Numbered from the stretch's first letter, positions 1 through 7,457 are shown. The stretch is DNA of 27,205 nt from Candidatus Peribacteria bacterium (GCA_903854455.1 CAINWJ010000072.1:1-27205), one strand, 5' to 3'. The notes: generated by a model not told the origin, from the sequence alone. Program-made: numbers and translations.

Positions 1-636
1 CTTCTTGCCCCGCCGAAGCTCCTCGGGAGCGAAGGGGGGTCCACTTTCCACTTTCTTGTATTCGAAGAATCGAGCATCCACTGGCGGCGGAATCACGATG
101 CTATCGCGACCGTAGATCCGCTGAATCCTTCGCTGGGTTTCAGTCGAATTAGCGATGAACCGGTCAACGCGCTTCGCACTGGAGAGATCCCACCGACGCA
201 GTGTCTTGAGTTCCTTTTTGGCACGCTTCTTCAAAAATCCCCGAAGCCGGAAATCGCGCAGATACTCATCCTCCATCTCCCAGGCATAGCGCATAGGCGT
301 GTGGCAGTAACAGATGTGAATGCTGTCAGGAGGAATAATGATCCCCTTGCCTACCGCATGTGATGAGCTCAGAACGACGTCATACCCTGAGAAATCAATC
401 CGCTCGAGTGCACAGGGCATCCATGGAAGCAACACCTGATGGCGACGCACCAGACGGTAGACACTCTGGAGGAATCGATTGGTGCGAATCTCCGCACCTG
501 CCAGGGGACCTAGTCGCTCTGGAGCCGCAACGGTCGTCATGATGGGTGCCTCCGGCCACAGACGGTGGAACGACGCGAGCACATGCTCGGCGCCGCCGTA
601 TGTCGTCAGCCAATCTGCGACGAGTGCAAGCTTCAT
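1..636 (-). CDS. Glycosyltransferase family 4, N-terminal part (cut by window edge)
   Basis: The reading frame is open from the ATG at 636 down to base 1 (212 codons) with no stop, so the gene continues outside the window. It starts MKLALVADWLTTYGGAEHVL, the first beta strand and glycine-rich turn of the GT-B N-terminal domain of GT4 enzymes. CYCHTPMRYAWE (about residues 108-120), FIANS (about 163-167) and IPPPVDARFF (about 183-192) are further family hallmarks. Such enzymes transfer a sugar from a nucleotide donor to lipid-linked or surface glycans at the inner face of the membrane. The C-terminal donor-binding domain is not visible. The last visible codons (bases 1-57) encode a linker that looks repeat-derived. 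The gene is divergent from the FtsQ-like gene, with 50 bases between starts. I see no strong ribosome-binding site. Confidence 0.85.
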   Translation of the reverse strand, partial: MKLALVADWLTTYGGAEHVLASFHRLWPEAPIMTTVAAPERLGPLAGAEIRTNRFLQSVYRLVRRHQVLLPWMPCALERIDFSGYDVVLSSSHAVGKGIIIPPDSIHICYCHTPMRYAWEMEDEYLRDFRLRGFLKKRAKKELKTLRRWDLSSAKRVDRFIANSTETQRRIQRIYGRDSIVIPPPVDARFFEYKKVESGPPFAPEELRRGKK

Positions 637-674
637 CCTGATGCATTGTCAATTGTCCCTTGCGAATTGTCCAT

Positions 675-680
675 TATCCT
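675..680 (+). promoter_or_regulatory. -10 box of leaderless type for the FtsQ-like gene
   Basis: TATCCT lies six bases before the ATG at 687. A TTGTCC at 653-658, 16 bases upstream, could act as a -35 box and belongs to a repeated AATTGTCC word. The expected transcription start would fall at the start codon. Confidence 0.5.
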
Positions 681-686
681 CGCTCC

Positions 687-1634
687 ATGCCGCTCCAAAA
701 ACCTGTCCGGCTGCCGAGGAAATTTAACCGCACCACCAGTGCCGCGACTCGGACACTCGTGCGATCGACGTATGCCGGGCAGGAGCGCAGGAATCGTCGC
801 CGACATGAACTCATGGCACGATGGAACCGACGGATTGTCCGGATAGGGAACGTGATCGCCTCGGAATTCCGGATGTGGCTGCTGATTATCATCGGCACAG
901 GAATTATCGCTCTGGCGGGCGTTCTCCTCTTCGCCCCGTTCTTCGACGTTCGGACGATCCATATCCGCAGACAGGACGCCAGAATCGATCTGGAAGAAGT
1001 GCAGCAGACGCTCTCACCGCTCTTCCGCCAGCGCCTGGTTCTGGTGACGCGAGCACAGGTAAGCGCCCTACTCCTGCCACAGTACCCGGATATCGATCAT
1101 ATCGAGATGAGTAAGCAGTACCCCTCAACGCTCAACGTCACCATTTACACCGACCCGATCATCGCCACCATCACCATTGATGAGAGTGCTCTGCCTGAAA
1201 TACATGGATCGGGATCGCTGCTGCCTACCGCAGAAACAGGATCGGCACTCTGGTCGTACGTGACGGATCGCGGATACTTCGTAACATCACCGGTTCCCCT
1301 CACCCAGGCACCACTGGAAAAGCTCTTCGTCACCGACTGGGGAGTACGCCCCCAGAACCGGTCCAAGTTCCTGGCACCGGAATTCCTGCAAACCGTCTTC
1401 CGTGCCCGGGATGCGCTGCGTCGCGATTTCGGACTCACGGGCAAGCAAATCACGCTCTTCGTCCGCGCTCAGGAATTTCACATCAAAACAGAGAAGGGAA
1501 CGTTGTGGTTTGATCTAAAAAGTCCACTCTCGACCCAGTTCCAACGCTTCCGGGAATTCCTGAAGGCAGTGTCATTCGACCAGGTGAAGTCCTACGTCGA
1601 CCTGCGGGTGGCGGATAAGGTGATTTATAAGTAG
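687..1634 (+). CDS. ftsQ: FtsQ/DivIB-like cell division protein with POTRA domain
   Basis: Single-pass membrane protein of 315 residues. A basic cytoplasmic N-terminus (about 1-62, many Arg/Lys) is followed by one membrane segment (about 63-84) and a region reading FFDVRTIHIRR with the beta-alpha-beta pattern of a FtsQ-type POTRA domain (about 86-155). The sequence YPDIDHIEMSKQYPSTLNVTI is typical of the POTRA end. FtsQ/DivIB links early and late divisome proteins at the septum. The partly conserved C-terminal domain has no motif I can name. I chose ATG 687 over an upstream in-frame TTG at 660 because 641-676 is a low-complexity repeat and a -10-like box sits just before 687. The stop codon lies inside a G-rich repeat. 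Downstream genes are also envelope genes, which supports the call. Confidence 0.65.
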   Translation: MPLQKPVRLPRKFNRTTSAATRTLVRSTYAGQERRNRRRHELMARWNRRIVRIGNVIASEFRMWLLIIIGTGIIALAGVLLFAPFFDVRTIHIRRQDARIDLEEVQQTLSPLFRQRLVLVTRAQVSALLLPQYPDIDHIEMSKQYPSTLNVTIYTDPIIATITIDESALPEIHGSGSLLPTAETGSALWSYVTDRGYFVTSPVPLTQAPLEKLFVTDWGVRPQNRSKFLAPEFLQTVFRARDALRRDFGLTGKQITLFVRAQEFHIKTEKGTLWFDLKSPLSTQFQRFREFLKAVSFDQVKSYVDLRVADKVIYK

Positions 1635-1710
1635 GGTCAGGGTGAGGGTCAGGGTCTGGAATTATTTATACCATTGCTTTTCCTGACCCTGATGCCTGAC
1701 CCTGACCCTA
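1632..1710. repeat. Inverted G-rich/C-rich repeat between ftsQ-like gene and carboxypeptidase
   Basis: 1634-1654 has four GGG runs separated by TCA, TGA and TCA, a canonical G-quadruplex pattern. 1682-1709 carries the complementary CCCTGA words, so the two arms can also fold as a long imperfect hairpin. The ftsQ stop codon TAG at 1632-1634 overlaps the left arm. It could act as a terminator or processing site; this is inference. Confidence 0.6.
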
Positions 1711-1786
1711 TTGGCTATTCTCTCATTCAATGGTTTACTGGCTTGCACATTCCAGTCGATGAAAGAGACTGGATCGTGATTTCCTT

Positions 1787-2650
1787 ATGTTCTCCGCCCT
1801 CGCATCCCTGCTCCTGCTCGGCATGATCCCGTCGTCCGGATTGTCGACGACGGTGCGCGAACTCCCCGGCATCGAGCGCCTGGCAGTCACATCTCCCAAT
1901 CCGCTGACAACGGAATTTCGTCTGCAGCATCTATCTGCATCAGGAGTGCTGCTCGTCGATGCCGATAGCGGGGAAGAGCTCTTTTCGATCGCCCCGGACA
2001 CACGCCGTCCCATGGCGAGCCTGACCAAGATCATGACTGCGCTCCTGGTTCTGGAGCGACATGATCTGAATGAGATCGTCACGGTGCCCCCCATCGCCGA
2101 GGACATCGGAGGGAGCACCATCGGACTAACACTGGGGCAGAAATTTTCGGTCAGCGCCCTCTTGAAAGCTCTGCTCCTGCCCTCCGCGAATGATGCGGCA
2201 TACACACTGGCTGTCTTCGATGGACGCGGTCTCGTTGCGTTCGTCAAATCCATGAATCAACGGGCAGTGGAACTGGGACTCAAGAACACGCATTTCGCGA
2301 ATCCGGCGGGGCTCGACAATGAGCAACAGTATTCTTCCCCGCGCGACCTGGCATGGCTCACGATGGCTGCCCTCCGACAACCCGCCTTCCGTGAGATAGT
2401 CGGCACACGAACGGCGCGGATCACGGCGAATGACGGTCGTACGTTTGACATGAGGAACACCAATGAACTCCTCCATAGCAACCCCGACGTGCTGGGTGTG
2501 AAAACCGGTACGACGGATCAGGCAGGCGAATGCCTGATCATCCTCTTTTCCAAGCAGGGTCGCAGGTACCTCTTAGTCCTCCTCGGATCCAAGGAACGCT
2601 ATACTGACGGCCTGCATGTGCTGGATGCACTGAACCTGGCCATGCGGTAA
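1787..2650 (+). CDS. dacA: D-alanyl-D-alanine carboxypeptidase (peptidase S11, PBP5 type)
   Basis: Protein of 287 residues with all three active-site motifs of the serine DD-peptidases: SLTK at 78-81 (catalytic Ser78 and Lys81), SAN at 133-135 and KTG at 239-241. The N-terminus has a hydrophobic stretch (about 1-20) suitable as a signal peptide or anchor. The enzyme removes the terminal D-Ala from peptidoglycan stem peptides outside the membrane and so limits cross-linking. It is shorter than classic PBP5 because it lacks the C-terminal beta domain and amphipathic anchor helix. The next gene, a LysM/M23 peptidase, starts 7 bases later, so the two form a cell-wall remodelling operon. The assignment to family S11 is firm; the exact paralogue (dacA, dacF or other) is not resolved. 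Confidence 0.92.
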   Translation: MFSALASLLLLGMIPSSGLSTTVRELPGIERLAVTSPNPLTTEFRLQHLSASGVLLVDADSGEELFSIAPDTRRPMASLTKIMTALLVLERHDLNEIVTVPPIAEDIGGSTIGLTLGQKFSVSALLKALLLPSANDAAYTLAVFDGRGLVAFVKSMNQRAVELGLKNTHFANPAGLDNEQQYSSPRDLAWLTMAALRQPAFREIVGTRTARITANDGRTFDMRNTNELLHSNPDVLGVKTGTTDQAGECLIILFSKQGRRYLLVLLGSKERYTDGLHVLDALNLAMR

Positions 2651-2657
2651 CCGAACT

Positions 2658-3674
2658 ATGTCCGCCATCCGCCCGTCCCCCCACTCCTGGCTGAACGTCC
2701 GCCTCCGACTCCTCTGTGTCGGCATATTCATAATCTCGTTGTTCCTGCCGGCGTACGTGCCGGATACCACGCTGACAACACCGCCGGATCTGGAAACGGA
2801 TACACGGGGCTTCTTCCTGGCAGAGGAGGGATTCCTGACGAAGACATCCGCACTGACCGAGCAGGGCATGAGGAGTGCTTATACGCAGGGAATCGTGCAT
2901 TCCGTCGAAGGAGGAGAGACCATCGGCAGCATCGCCAAGCAGGCATTTCTCAAACCCGAAACCATCGCATGGGTGAATGGCATCGGACTCAATGCCTCGC
3001 TCAAGCCGGGACAGAAGCTGCTGCTCTTGCCCGTTGACGGCGTCCTCCACACAGTGAAGCGCGGTCAGAATCTGCAGTCGATCGCAGATTTGTACGGCGT
3101 CAGTGCACAGATCATCTCGAAGCAGAACAATGTGAAAGGCGGCTACTTGCTGGCAGGTCAGGAGCTGATCATCCCGGGTGGCAAGCCCATCGTGGCGGAG
3201 AAGCCGAAGCCCGGAAAGCAGATCGCGGAAACCATCAAGCCTCTCTCCAAGCCGCGCGGTAAGTTCCCGGAGCTGGCACAGTTCCAGGTGGCACCGTCGT
3301 ACGGCATCTTCCAAATGCCCTGTAACTGTTTCTACACACAATATTACAGCAGAGTGCACTTCGGTATCGATCTGCAGGAACGCGGCGGAGGTCCCATCTT
3401 TGCAGCGGAAGCCGGCACCGTCATCCGCTCCGATTATGGATGGAACGGCGGGTACGGAAACGTGATCGAAATCGACCATGGCAATGGTCTCATCACGCTC
3501 TATGCCCACAACAAGGAACTCTATGTCGAGGTGGGGCAGAAAGTGGCACGCGGACAGCCCATCTCCTTCATGGGCAATAGCGGACGCGTCCACGGACCCA
3601 CCGGCATCCACCTGCACTTCGAAGTGCACGTGAATGGAACAAAAAAGAATCCGACGATGTATCTGCAGCAGTAA
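2658..3674 (+). CDS. LysM-containing M23 family metallopeptidase (murein endopeptidase-like)
   Basis: Protein of 338 residues. A hydrophobic signal or anchor segment (about 17-33) is followed by two LysM-like peptidoglycan-binding modules (about 79-124 and 130-173; the second begins HTVKRGQNLQSIADLYGV) and a C-terminal M23 zinc peptidase domain (about 233-330). Zinc ligands are visible as H234xxxD238 in HFGID and the HLH motif at 318-320. The domain cleaves peptide cross-links in murein. Two cysteines (222, 224) just before the catalytic domain could form a disulfide. It lies 7 bases after the DD-carboxypeptidase, so the two are probably co-transcribed. A strong dispersed inverted repeat follows the stop codon. 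Confidence 0.9.
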   Translation: MSAIRPSPHSWLNVRLRLLCVGIFIISLFLPAYVPDTTLTTPPDLETDTRGFFLAEEGFLTKTSALTEQGMRSAYTQGIVHSVEGGETIGSIAKQAFLKPETIAWVNGIGLNASLKPGQKLLLLPVDGVLHTVKRGQNLQSIADLYGVSAQIISKQNNVKGGYLLAGQELIIPGGKPIVAEKPKPGKQIAETIKPLSKPRGKFPELAQFQVAPSYGIFQMPCNCFYTQYYSRVHFGIDLQERGGGPIFAAEAGTVIRSDYGWNGGYGNVIEIDHGNGLITLYAHNKELYVEVGQKVARGQPISFMGNSGRVHGPTGIHLHFEVHVNGTKKNPTMYLQQ

Positions 3675-3696
3675 TTGAAGAAAAACCACAATGGCT

Positions 3697-3771
3697 GTCA
3701 TGGTGAGCGCAGTCGAACCATGACATTTGTGCACTGGCATCACCCTTCGACTGCGCTCAGGGTGACAAATC
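3697..3771. repeat. Paired inverted dispersed repeat in a convergent intergenic space
   Basis: Two palindromic units lie head to head. TGTCATGG at 3697-3704 pairs with CCATGACA at 3719-3726, and TCACCCT at 3741-3747 pairs with AGGGTGA at 3760-3766. Their cores, GAGCGCAGTCGAA (3706-3718) and TTCGACTGCGCTC (3747-3759), are reverse complements. The site separates two convergent genes, so it could serve as a bidirectional terminator. Diverged relatives occur at 20951-21020. Confidence 0.75.
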
Positions 3772-3776
3772 TTTGG

Positions 3777-4043
3777 TTATTGAATCTGAAATGCTTGGCA
3801 TCCCTCCGTCACAGCATCTTCAATCTCCACATTCTCCACCCTCGCCCCCTCTGGTCCTTTCCTGCACCACTTGATCAATTCCTGAAGATCTACTTCCGCT
3901 CCTTCAGCAAACACTTCAACCGATCCATCCTCGACATTCCGCACCCATCCAGCAACGTTCAATCCCTCCGCTTTCTTCTTCGTTGATGACCGGAAGAACA
4001 CTCCCTGGACGCGGCCGGTGATGCGGAGTTTGAAGGCAGGCAT
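3777..4043 (-). CDS. acyP: Acylphosphatase
   Basis: Small protein of 88 residues with the acylphosphatase signature GRVQGVFFRSS and, further on, GWVRNVEDGSVEV. The Arg of VQGVFFR and the Asn of GWVRN are the known catalytic pair. The enzyme hydrolyses carboxyl-phosphate bonds of small acyl phosphates in the cytoplasm. An upstream in-frame ATG at 4088 would add 15 residues translated from the G/C-rich repeat at 4044-4075, so I prefer ATG 4043, which matches the usual family length. It is the last gene of the zwf-pgl-acyP strand block, 32 bases after pgl. Confidence 0.92.
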   Translation of the reverse strand: MPAFKLRITGRVQGVFFRSSTKKKAEGLNVAGWVRNVEDGSVEVFAEGAEVDLQELIKWCRKGPEGARVENVEIEDAVTEGCQAFQIQ

Positions 4044-4047
4044 AAAC

Positions 4048-4071
4048 GGGTCAGGGTGAGGGTCGGGGTTA
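4048..4071 (+). repeat. G-quadruplex-type GGGTCAGGGTGA repeat
   Basis: Four G runs with short TCA, TGA and TC spacers lie between pgl and acyP. The same words occur at 1634-1654 and 17097-17117. For acyP, which is on the minus strand, the transcript would be C-rich here. Confidence 0.7.
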
Positions 4072-4075
4072 GGAA

Positions 4076-4744
4076 TTAATGAAAACAAACCCAGGTTGTC
4101 CGGTCATCAAAGAGCGCTTTCGCAGGATAGTTCCCGATCTCCCCTTTCGTCTTCTGCATCGTCTCGAGCAATGAGCACTTCTTCTCCCCGGTGATCAGGA
4201 AGACTCGCTTGGATGCCTTTTTTAATACCGGGAACGTCAAGCTGATGCGATCGTGGACAGCGAATCGATCCGTCGTCGTGTGGATGACATTCGCAGGTCC
4301 GAATGCTTCTTCGGGAAGAGGTGGAAACAGTGAAGTGATGTGACCGTCTTCGCCCATGCCCAGGATGACGAGATCGGGCTTGATCGCGGCAATCGCCTGA
4401 TCGTACTGAGCGATGCAGGCTTCGATTGGCAATGATGTATCGGGGAAGACAATGTTGGCGTTCGCAGCCTGCCCCTGCAACAACGTCTCTCTGATCATGC
4501 CTTGATTGCTATCAGGTGCATTCGATGGCACATATCGTTCGTCGGCAAGAAATAATGTGACACGATCCCAGTCGATGTTTGTCGATTGACCAAGTGCTTC
4601 GTAGATCGGTTTTGGCGTAGTGCCGCCGCACAAGCCAATCGTCACGATCCCGCCATCCGTCTGACGATCTTGAATCGTTTCCACGATCTCACGAACCGCA
4701 GTCGCCAGGAATTCGTCGCCAGAATTGCTGTGGAGAATGATCAT
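4076..4744 (-). CDS. pgl: 6-phosphogluconolactonase
   Basis: Protein of 222 residues matching the short bacterial Pgl (NagB/Pgl sugar isomerase-like fold). Key stretches are GGTTPKPIYEAL (40-51), ADER (67-70) and GMGEDGHITSLFP (129-141), the substrate-phosphate and catalytic loop of this family. It hydrolyses 6-phosphogluconolactone to 6-phosphogluconate, the step after glucose-6-phosphate dehydrogenase. zwf lies immediately upstream on the same strand (73-base gap), so the two enzymes form a pathway operon. No 6-phosphogluconate dehydrogenase gene is in the window. Confidence 0.93.
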   Translation of the reverse strand: MIILHSNSGDEFLATAVREIVETIQDRQTDGGIVTIGLCGGTTPKPIYEALGQSTNIDWDRVTLFLADERYVPSNAPDSNQGMIRETLLQGQAANANIVFPDTSLPIEACIAQYDQAIAAIKPDLVILGMGEDGHITSLFPPLPEEAFGPANVIHTTTDRFAVHDRISLTFPVLKKASKRVFLITGEKKCSLLETMQKTKGEIGNYPAKALFDDRTTWVCFH

Positions 4745-4761
4745 GAGAAGATGAACGCAAG

Positions 4762-4800
4762 AAATGCATTTTCAATTGTACATTTTACATTCTACATTCA
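4762..4800. repeat. Low-complexity TACATTTTACATTC word repeat between zwf and pgl
   Basis: The spacer consists mostly of the words TACATTT and TACATTC, the same vocabulary as the zwf/YbaK spacer at 6268-6363. No gene or clear hairpin was seen. Confidence 0.6.
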
Positions 4801-4817
4801 TCCGCCAAAGCGGATGT

Positions 4818-6260
4818 TCACATCCACCGCTCCCCGAACCGTTCGATAAATTTCTCCGCTTCCTCCGGTCCTGCCGACCCCGATGCGTAGGTCGATAATG
4901 GCGTCTTCGGATCATCCAGATACTTCTGCAGTGGATCGATGAGTCGCCAACTGGCTCGGACTTCCTCCGGATCCAAGAACCACTGCTGATTGCCTTCAAT
5001 TGCTTCGAGAATCAGCTGGCTGTGCTCCGGCAGACAGTCGCCCACACACACCAGCGGATCGGTGAGAACGAGTGGTCGGAAGTTCGGATCAGTCCCGCCG
5101 AGCTTGGTTTGCAAGTACAGTCGCATCCCCGCTTCACCCTGGAGAATGATGTCGAGACGGTTGCGGGCAGTCTGCTTCCCAAGCAGCGACGGTGAATCCT
5201 GGAATTCAATCGTGATGCGCGTTTCCTTATCCTTGAGTCTCTTCCCCGATCGCAGGAAGAATGGGACGCCTTCCCAACGCGAGGAGCGGCTGAGGAGGCG
5301 TAGTGCAGCGAATGTAGCGGTGCGGGATCCTGAACGGACGCCGTCTTCTTTCGCGTACGCAGGAACGGACGCTCTGTTGATCTTGCCGGCAGCGTACTGA
5401 CCCTGCATCACGACCTCTGATAAATCCGAAGCATGTGGCAAATAAAATTTTTGCATGGCATCGGTTCGCGCCGCCTTCATATCCTTGGCATCCGAGACGA
5501 TGTGCATCGCGAGCAGTGCGGCGATCTCCAGCAAGTGACTCTGGAACATGTCCCGGAGTGTCCCGACCGCATCGAAGTACCCGGCACGACCTTCCAACCC
5601 CGCCGATTCAGATGCGGAAATCTGCACGCTGCGGATGAGCGTGTTCTTGAGTAAGCGTTCGATGACCGGATTGGCATGGCGGAGGTAGTAGACGTTCCGT
5701 GCCGCCTCTTTCCCGAGGTAATGATCGAGGATGTAGATCTCTTCGAGAGCGAAACATTTGGTTAATTTTTCATAGACCTGCTCGAATGTTTTTAGGTTGA
5801 GTCCGACGGGCTTCTCGATGATGCAGCGGAACGGAATGCCCTTGGCATGCACACCCGAGCGGCAAATATTCATGAGTGTTGGCTCATACATCGTCGGAGG
5901 AATGGACAGGTACGCGAGCCGAACCGCGGTGCCTGCTTGATCGAGTGTCGTCAATTTCGTCGCCAACTTCTGGAAGTCATCGATCTGATCGTATGCACCG
6001 GCAATGTACGTGCAATGACTGAGAAATTCTTTGAGCACTTTTTCATTCACTTCCAGCATGTCCGCCCGCACCGCAGCATCGATGTGCGCACGAAATTCCT
6101 GATCGGTCATTTTGGTCCGTGCGTAGCCAAGAATATTGTATTGCTCAGGTAAGCGTTTCTTGAGCGCCAGCACATACAGCGCCGGGTACAGCTTGATCTT
6201 GGCCAGGTGCCCGGAGGCACCGAAGATGACGAGAGAGAAGGGTTGGTTGGTGTGAAGCAT
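4818..6260 (-). CDS. zwf: Glucose-6-phosphate 1-dehydrogenase
   Basis: Protein of 480 residues, full length for G6PD. The N-terminal NADP-binding fingerprint is GASGHLAKIKLYPAL (14-28); EKPVG (149-153) and DHYLGKEA (179-186, phosphate-binding and catalytic region) follow, and MFQSHLLEIAALLAM carries the conserved His base. It oxidises glucose-6-phosphate to 6-phosphogluconolactone in the oxidative pentose-phosphate pathway. Odd feature: the usual GxxGDLA motif reads GASGHLA, with His instead of the conserved Asp. pgl follows on the same strand. The start is set by MLHTNQPFSLVIFGASG, with a TACATT box seven bases upstream. Confidence 0.93.
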   Translation of the reverse strand: MLHTNQPFSLVIFGASGHLAKIKLYPALYVLALKKRLPEQYNILGYARTKMTDQEFRAHIDAAVRADMLEVNEKVLKEFLSHCTYIAGAYDQIDDFQKLATKLTTLDQAGTAVRLAYLSIPPTMYEPTLMNICRSGVHAKGIPFRCIIEKPVGLNLKTFEQVYEKLTKCFALEEIYILDHYLGKEAARNVYYLRHANPVIERLLKNTLIRSVQISASESAGLEGRAGYFDAVGTLRDMFQSHLLEIAALLAMHIVSDAKDMKAARTDAMQKFYLPHASDLSEVVMQGQYAAGKINRASVPAYAKEDGVRSGSRTATFAALRLLSRSSRWEGVPFFLRSGKRLKDKETRITIEFQDSPSLLGKQTARNRLDIILQGEAGMRLYLQTKLGGTDPNFRPLVLTDPLVCVGDCLPEHSQLILEAIEGNQQWFLDPEEVRASWRLIDPLQKYLDDPKTPLSTYASGSAGPEEAEKFIERFGERWM

Positions 6261-6267
6261 CGGACGG

Positions 6268-6363
6268 AATGTAGAATGTACAATGTATAATGTAGAATGA
6301 CGAAGTATAAATTTCGGCTTATACTCAACAAAATTCTACATTTTACATTCTACATTTTACATT
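6268..6363. promoter_or_regulatory. Divergent promoter region built of TACATT words (zwf / YbaK)
   Basis: The 109-base spacer between two divergent starts is largely made of TACATTTTACATTC words on both strands. One TACATT copy (6358-6363) is six bases before the ATG at 6370. On the minus strand another (6273-6268) is seven bases before the zwf ATG at 6260. Both can act as -10 boxes of leaderless promoters. Confidence 0.45.
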
Positions 6364-6369
6364 TTCCCA

Positions 6370-6861
6370 ATGCAAGAATTACTCCCACTCCTCTCAGATC
6401 TTTCCATCCCCTTCCAGCGCTTCGACCACCCTGCAGTCTTCACCTGTGCCGAAACTGACACGCTCAATCTCCATTTCCCGGGTGCGCACACCAAGCAGCT
6501 CCTGATGAAGGGGAAGAGGAAGAAGCAGTACGTCCTGGCAATCGTGATGCACGACAAGCGCGTGGATACCAAAGCACTCGCCAAAGACTTCGGCGATCAG
6601 AGCATGAGCTTCGTGTCACCGGAAGATCTGAAGAGATTGCTGGGCGTGGAGCCGGGATCGGTGACGCCATTCGGCTTAATCTACGACAAAGCGCACGAGA
6701 TCACCGTGATCGTCGATGAGGATGCGTGGAACGTGGGGCAGTTTTGCTTCCATCCGCTCGTCAACACGGCAACATTAGTGATCGACAAGGCGGGATTTGA
6801 GACATTCATGAAGTACACGGGGCATGGGTGGACGGTGCGGGGGATTCCGCAGAGGATTTAA
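6370..6861 (+). CDS. YbaK/EbsC family aminoacyl-tRNA deacylase (ProX/PrdX-like)
   Basis: Protein of 163 residues covering one YbaK/ProRS-INS editing domain. Family features visible are the early FDHPAVFTCAE segment, KQLLMKGKRKKQYVLAIVMHDKRVD, and the LGVEPGSVTPFGLIYDKAHEITVIVDE block typical of freestanding ProX/PrdX proteins. Those deacylate mischarged Ala-tRNA(Pro) in the cytoplasm. It is encoded alone, divergent from zwf. The RAYT element begins just after its stop codon. YbaK (Cys-tRNA(Pro)) activity cannot be excluded, but the VTPFGL block favours ProX. Confidence 0.88.
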   Translation: MQELLPLLSDLSIPFQRFDHPAVFTCAETDTLNLHFPGAHTKQLLMKGKRKKQYVLAIVMHDKRVDTKALAKDFGDQSMSFVSPEDLKRLLGVEPGSVTPFGLIYDKAHEITVIVDEDAWNVGQFCFHPLVNTATLVIDKAGFETFMKYTGHGWTVRGIPQRI

Positions 6862-6870
6862 ATAATACAC

Positions 6871-6897
6871 AACAGCAGCGGCCTTTCGGGCCGCGGA
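6871..6897 (+). repeat. Left REP hairpin of the RAYT unit
   Basis: AACAGCAGCGGCC-TTTCG-GGCCGC folds as a 6-bp GC stem (6878-6883 with 6889-6894) and is the inverted copy of the repeat at 7370-7396. A further GGAACTTCC stretch follows. Confidence 0.8.
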
Positions 6898-6927
6898 ACT
6901 TCCGGACCGCGACGATTGTGCGTTACG

Positions 6928-7368
6928 ATGATCAACATGGGTCAACGCCACATCGAGCAGAATGACGTAACAATGTTCGTGACAACGAATACGCTCGACC
7001 GAAAGCGATTGTTTGCAAATCCCGCCTATGCCCGGGAAGCCATCGATCATCTGTACCGTGTGCAGGAACGGATCCCTTTTCTGCTCTTCGGATTCGTGAT
7101 CATGCCGGACCACCTCCATTTTCTGCTTAATGTTCGTGCCCCGGGAACAATCTCAGGCGTCATGAATCTGTACAAAACCGGTCTGACATTTCAAATCGGT
7201 ATCGGTGCATTCTGGCAGCCAAGATTTGATTTGAGAATTCCAAACGATGTGTATGCTGCCTTGCGATACATCTACAACAATCCCGTGAAAGCCAAGCTTT
7301 GTGATACAGCTGAATCATATCCATGGTCTTCTGCATCCGGAAAATGGGATGTTTCGCTCATGTCTTAA
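6928..7368 (+). CDS. REP-associated tyrosine transposase (RAYT, Y1_Tnp/IS200-like)
   Basis: Protein of about 146 residues from ATG 6928 (ATG 6937 or TTG 6916 are alternatives). FVIMPDHLHFLL contains the HUH metal-binding pair His62-Leu-His64. The C-terminal ALRYIYNNPVKAKLC block holds the probable nucleophile Tyr114, followed by ESYPWSSA, a RAYT hallmark. Such enzymes nick and join single-stranded REP palindromes and are thought to spread them around genomes, usually as single domesticated copies. The Tyr assignment rests on position in the conserved YIxxNPVKA motif. The gene has its own flanking inverted REP hairpins. Confidence 0.92.
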   Translation: MINMGQRHIEQNDVTMFVTTNTLDRKRLFANPAYAREAIDHLYRVQERIPFLLFGFVIMPDHLHFLLNVRAPGTISGVMNLYKTGLTFQIGIGAFWQPRFDLRIPNDVYAALRYIYNNPVKAKLCDTAESYPWSSASGKWDVSLMS

Positions 7369-7369
7369 T

Positions 7370-7396
7370 GCCGCGGCCTGAAAGGCCGCTGCTGTT
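7370..7396 (-). repeat. Right REP hairpin of the RAYT unit
   Basis: The 6-bp stem GCGGCC-TGAAA-GGCCGC (7373-7378 with 7384-7389) starts two bases after the transposase stop codon. It is the reverse complement of the left copy with about two mismatches and is followed by an A/T-rich run. Confidence 0.8.
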
Positions 7397-7411
7397 AAAT
7401 AAAAAAATAAA

Positions 7412-7442
7412 TTGCTTGCAGAATGAATCTGCTTTGTTAAAG
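7412..7442 (+). promoter_or_regulatory. Possible promoter for the metK riboswitch transcript
   Basis: TTGCTT at 7412-7417 and TTAAAG at 7437-7442 are separated by 19 bases, in an AT-rich stretch just upstream of the aptamer. The match to consensus is modest, and position is the main argument. Confidence 0.3.
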
Positions 7443-7457
7443 TGTCCCCACATCATC

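Larger units (their letters stand above)
6865..7400 (+). mobile_element. RAYT-REP unit (single-gene transposase flanked by inverted REP hairpins)
   Basis: A Y1/HUH transposase gene (6928-7368) sits between two near-identical inverted hairpins (6871-6897 and 7370-7396; about 25 of 27 positions match when one is reverse-complemented). The sequence TTAAATAA occurs both just outside the left hairpin (6858-6865) and at the right end (7395-7402). This is the architecture expected for a REP-associated tyrosine transposase locus. Whether the unit moved as a whole is inference. Confidence 0.75.

Noticed and set aside
2538..3743. Long minus-strand open frame opposite the LysM/M23 gene
   Set aside because: Antisense shadow of a clear peptidase gene; the protein is rich in His/Cys/Arg without any motif.
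3697..3771. Integron attC or transposon end
   Set aside because: Two head-to-head palindromes resemble folded sites, but there is no integrase or cassette array, and diverged copies elsewhere behave as ordinary dispersed repeats.
3675..3986. Open frame of 103 codons after the M23 peptidase
   Set aside because: It starts in a dispersed inverted repeat and then runs antisense through acylphosphatase; no coding signature.
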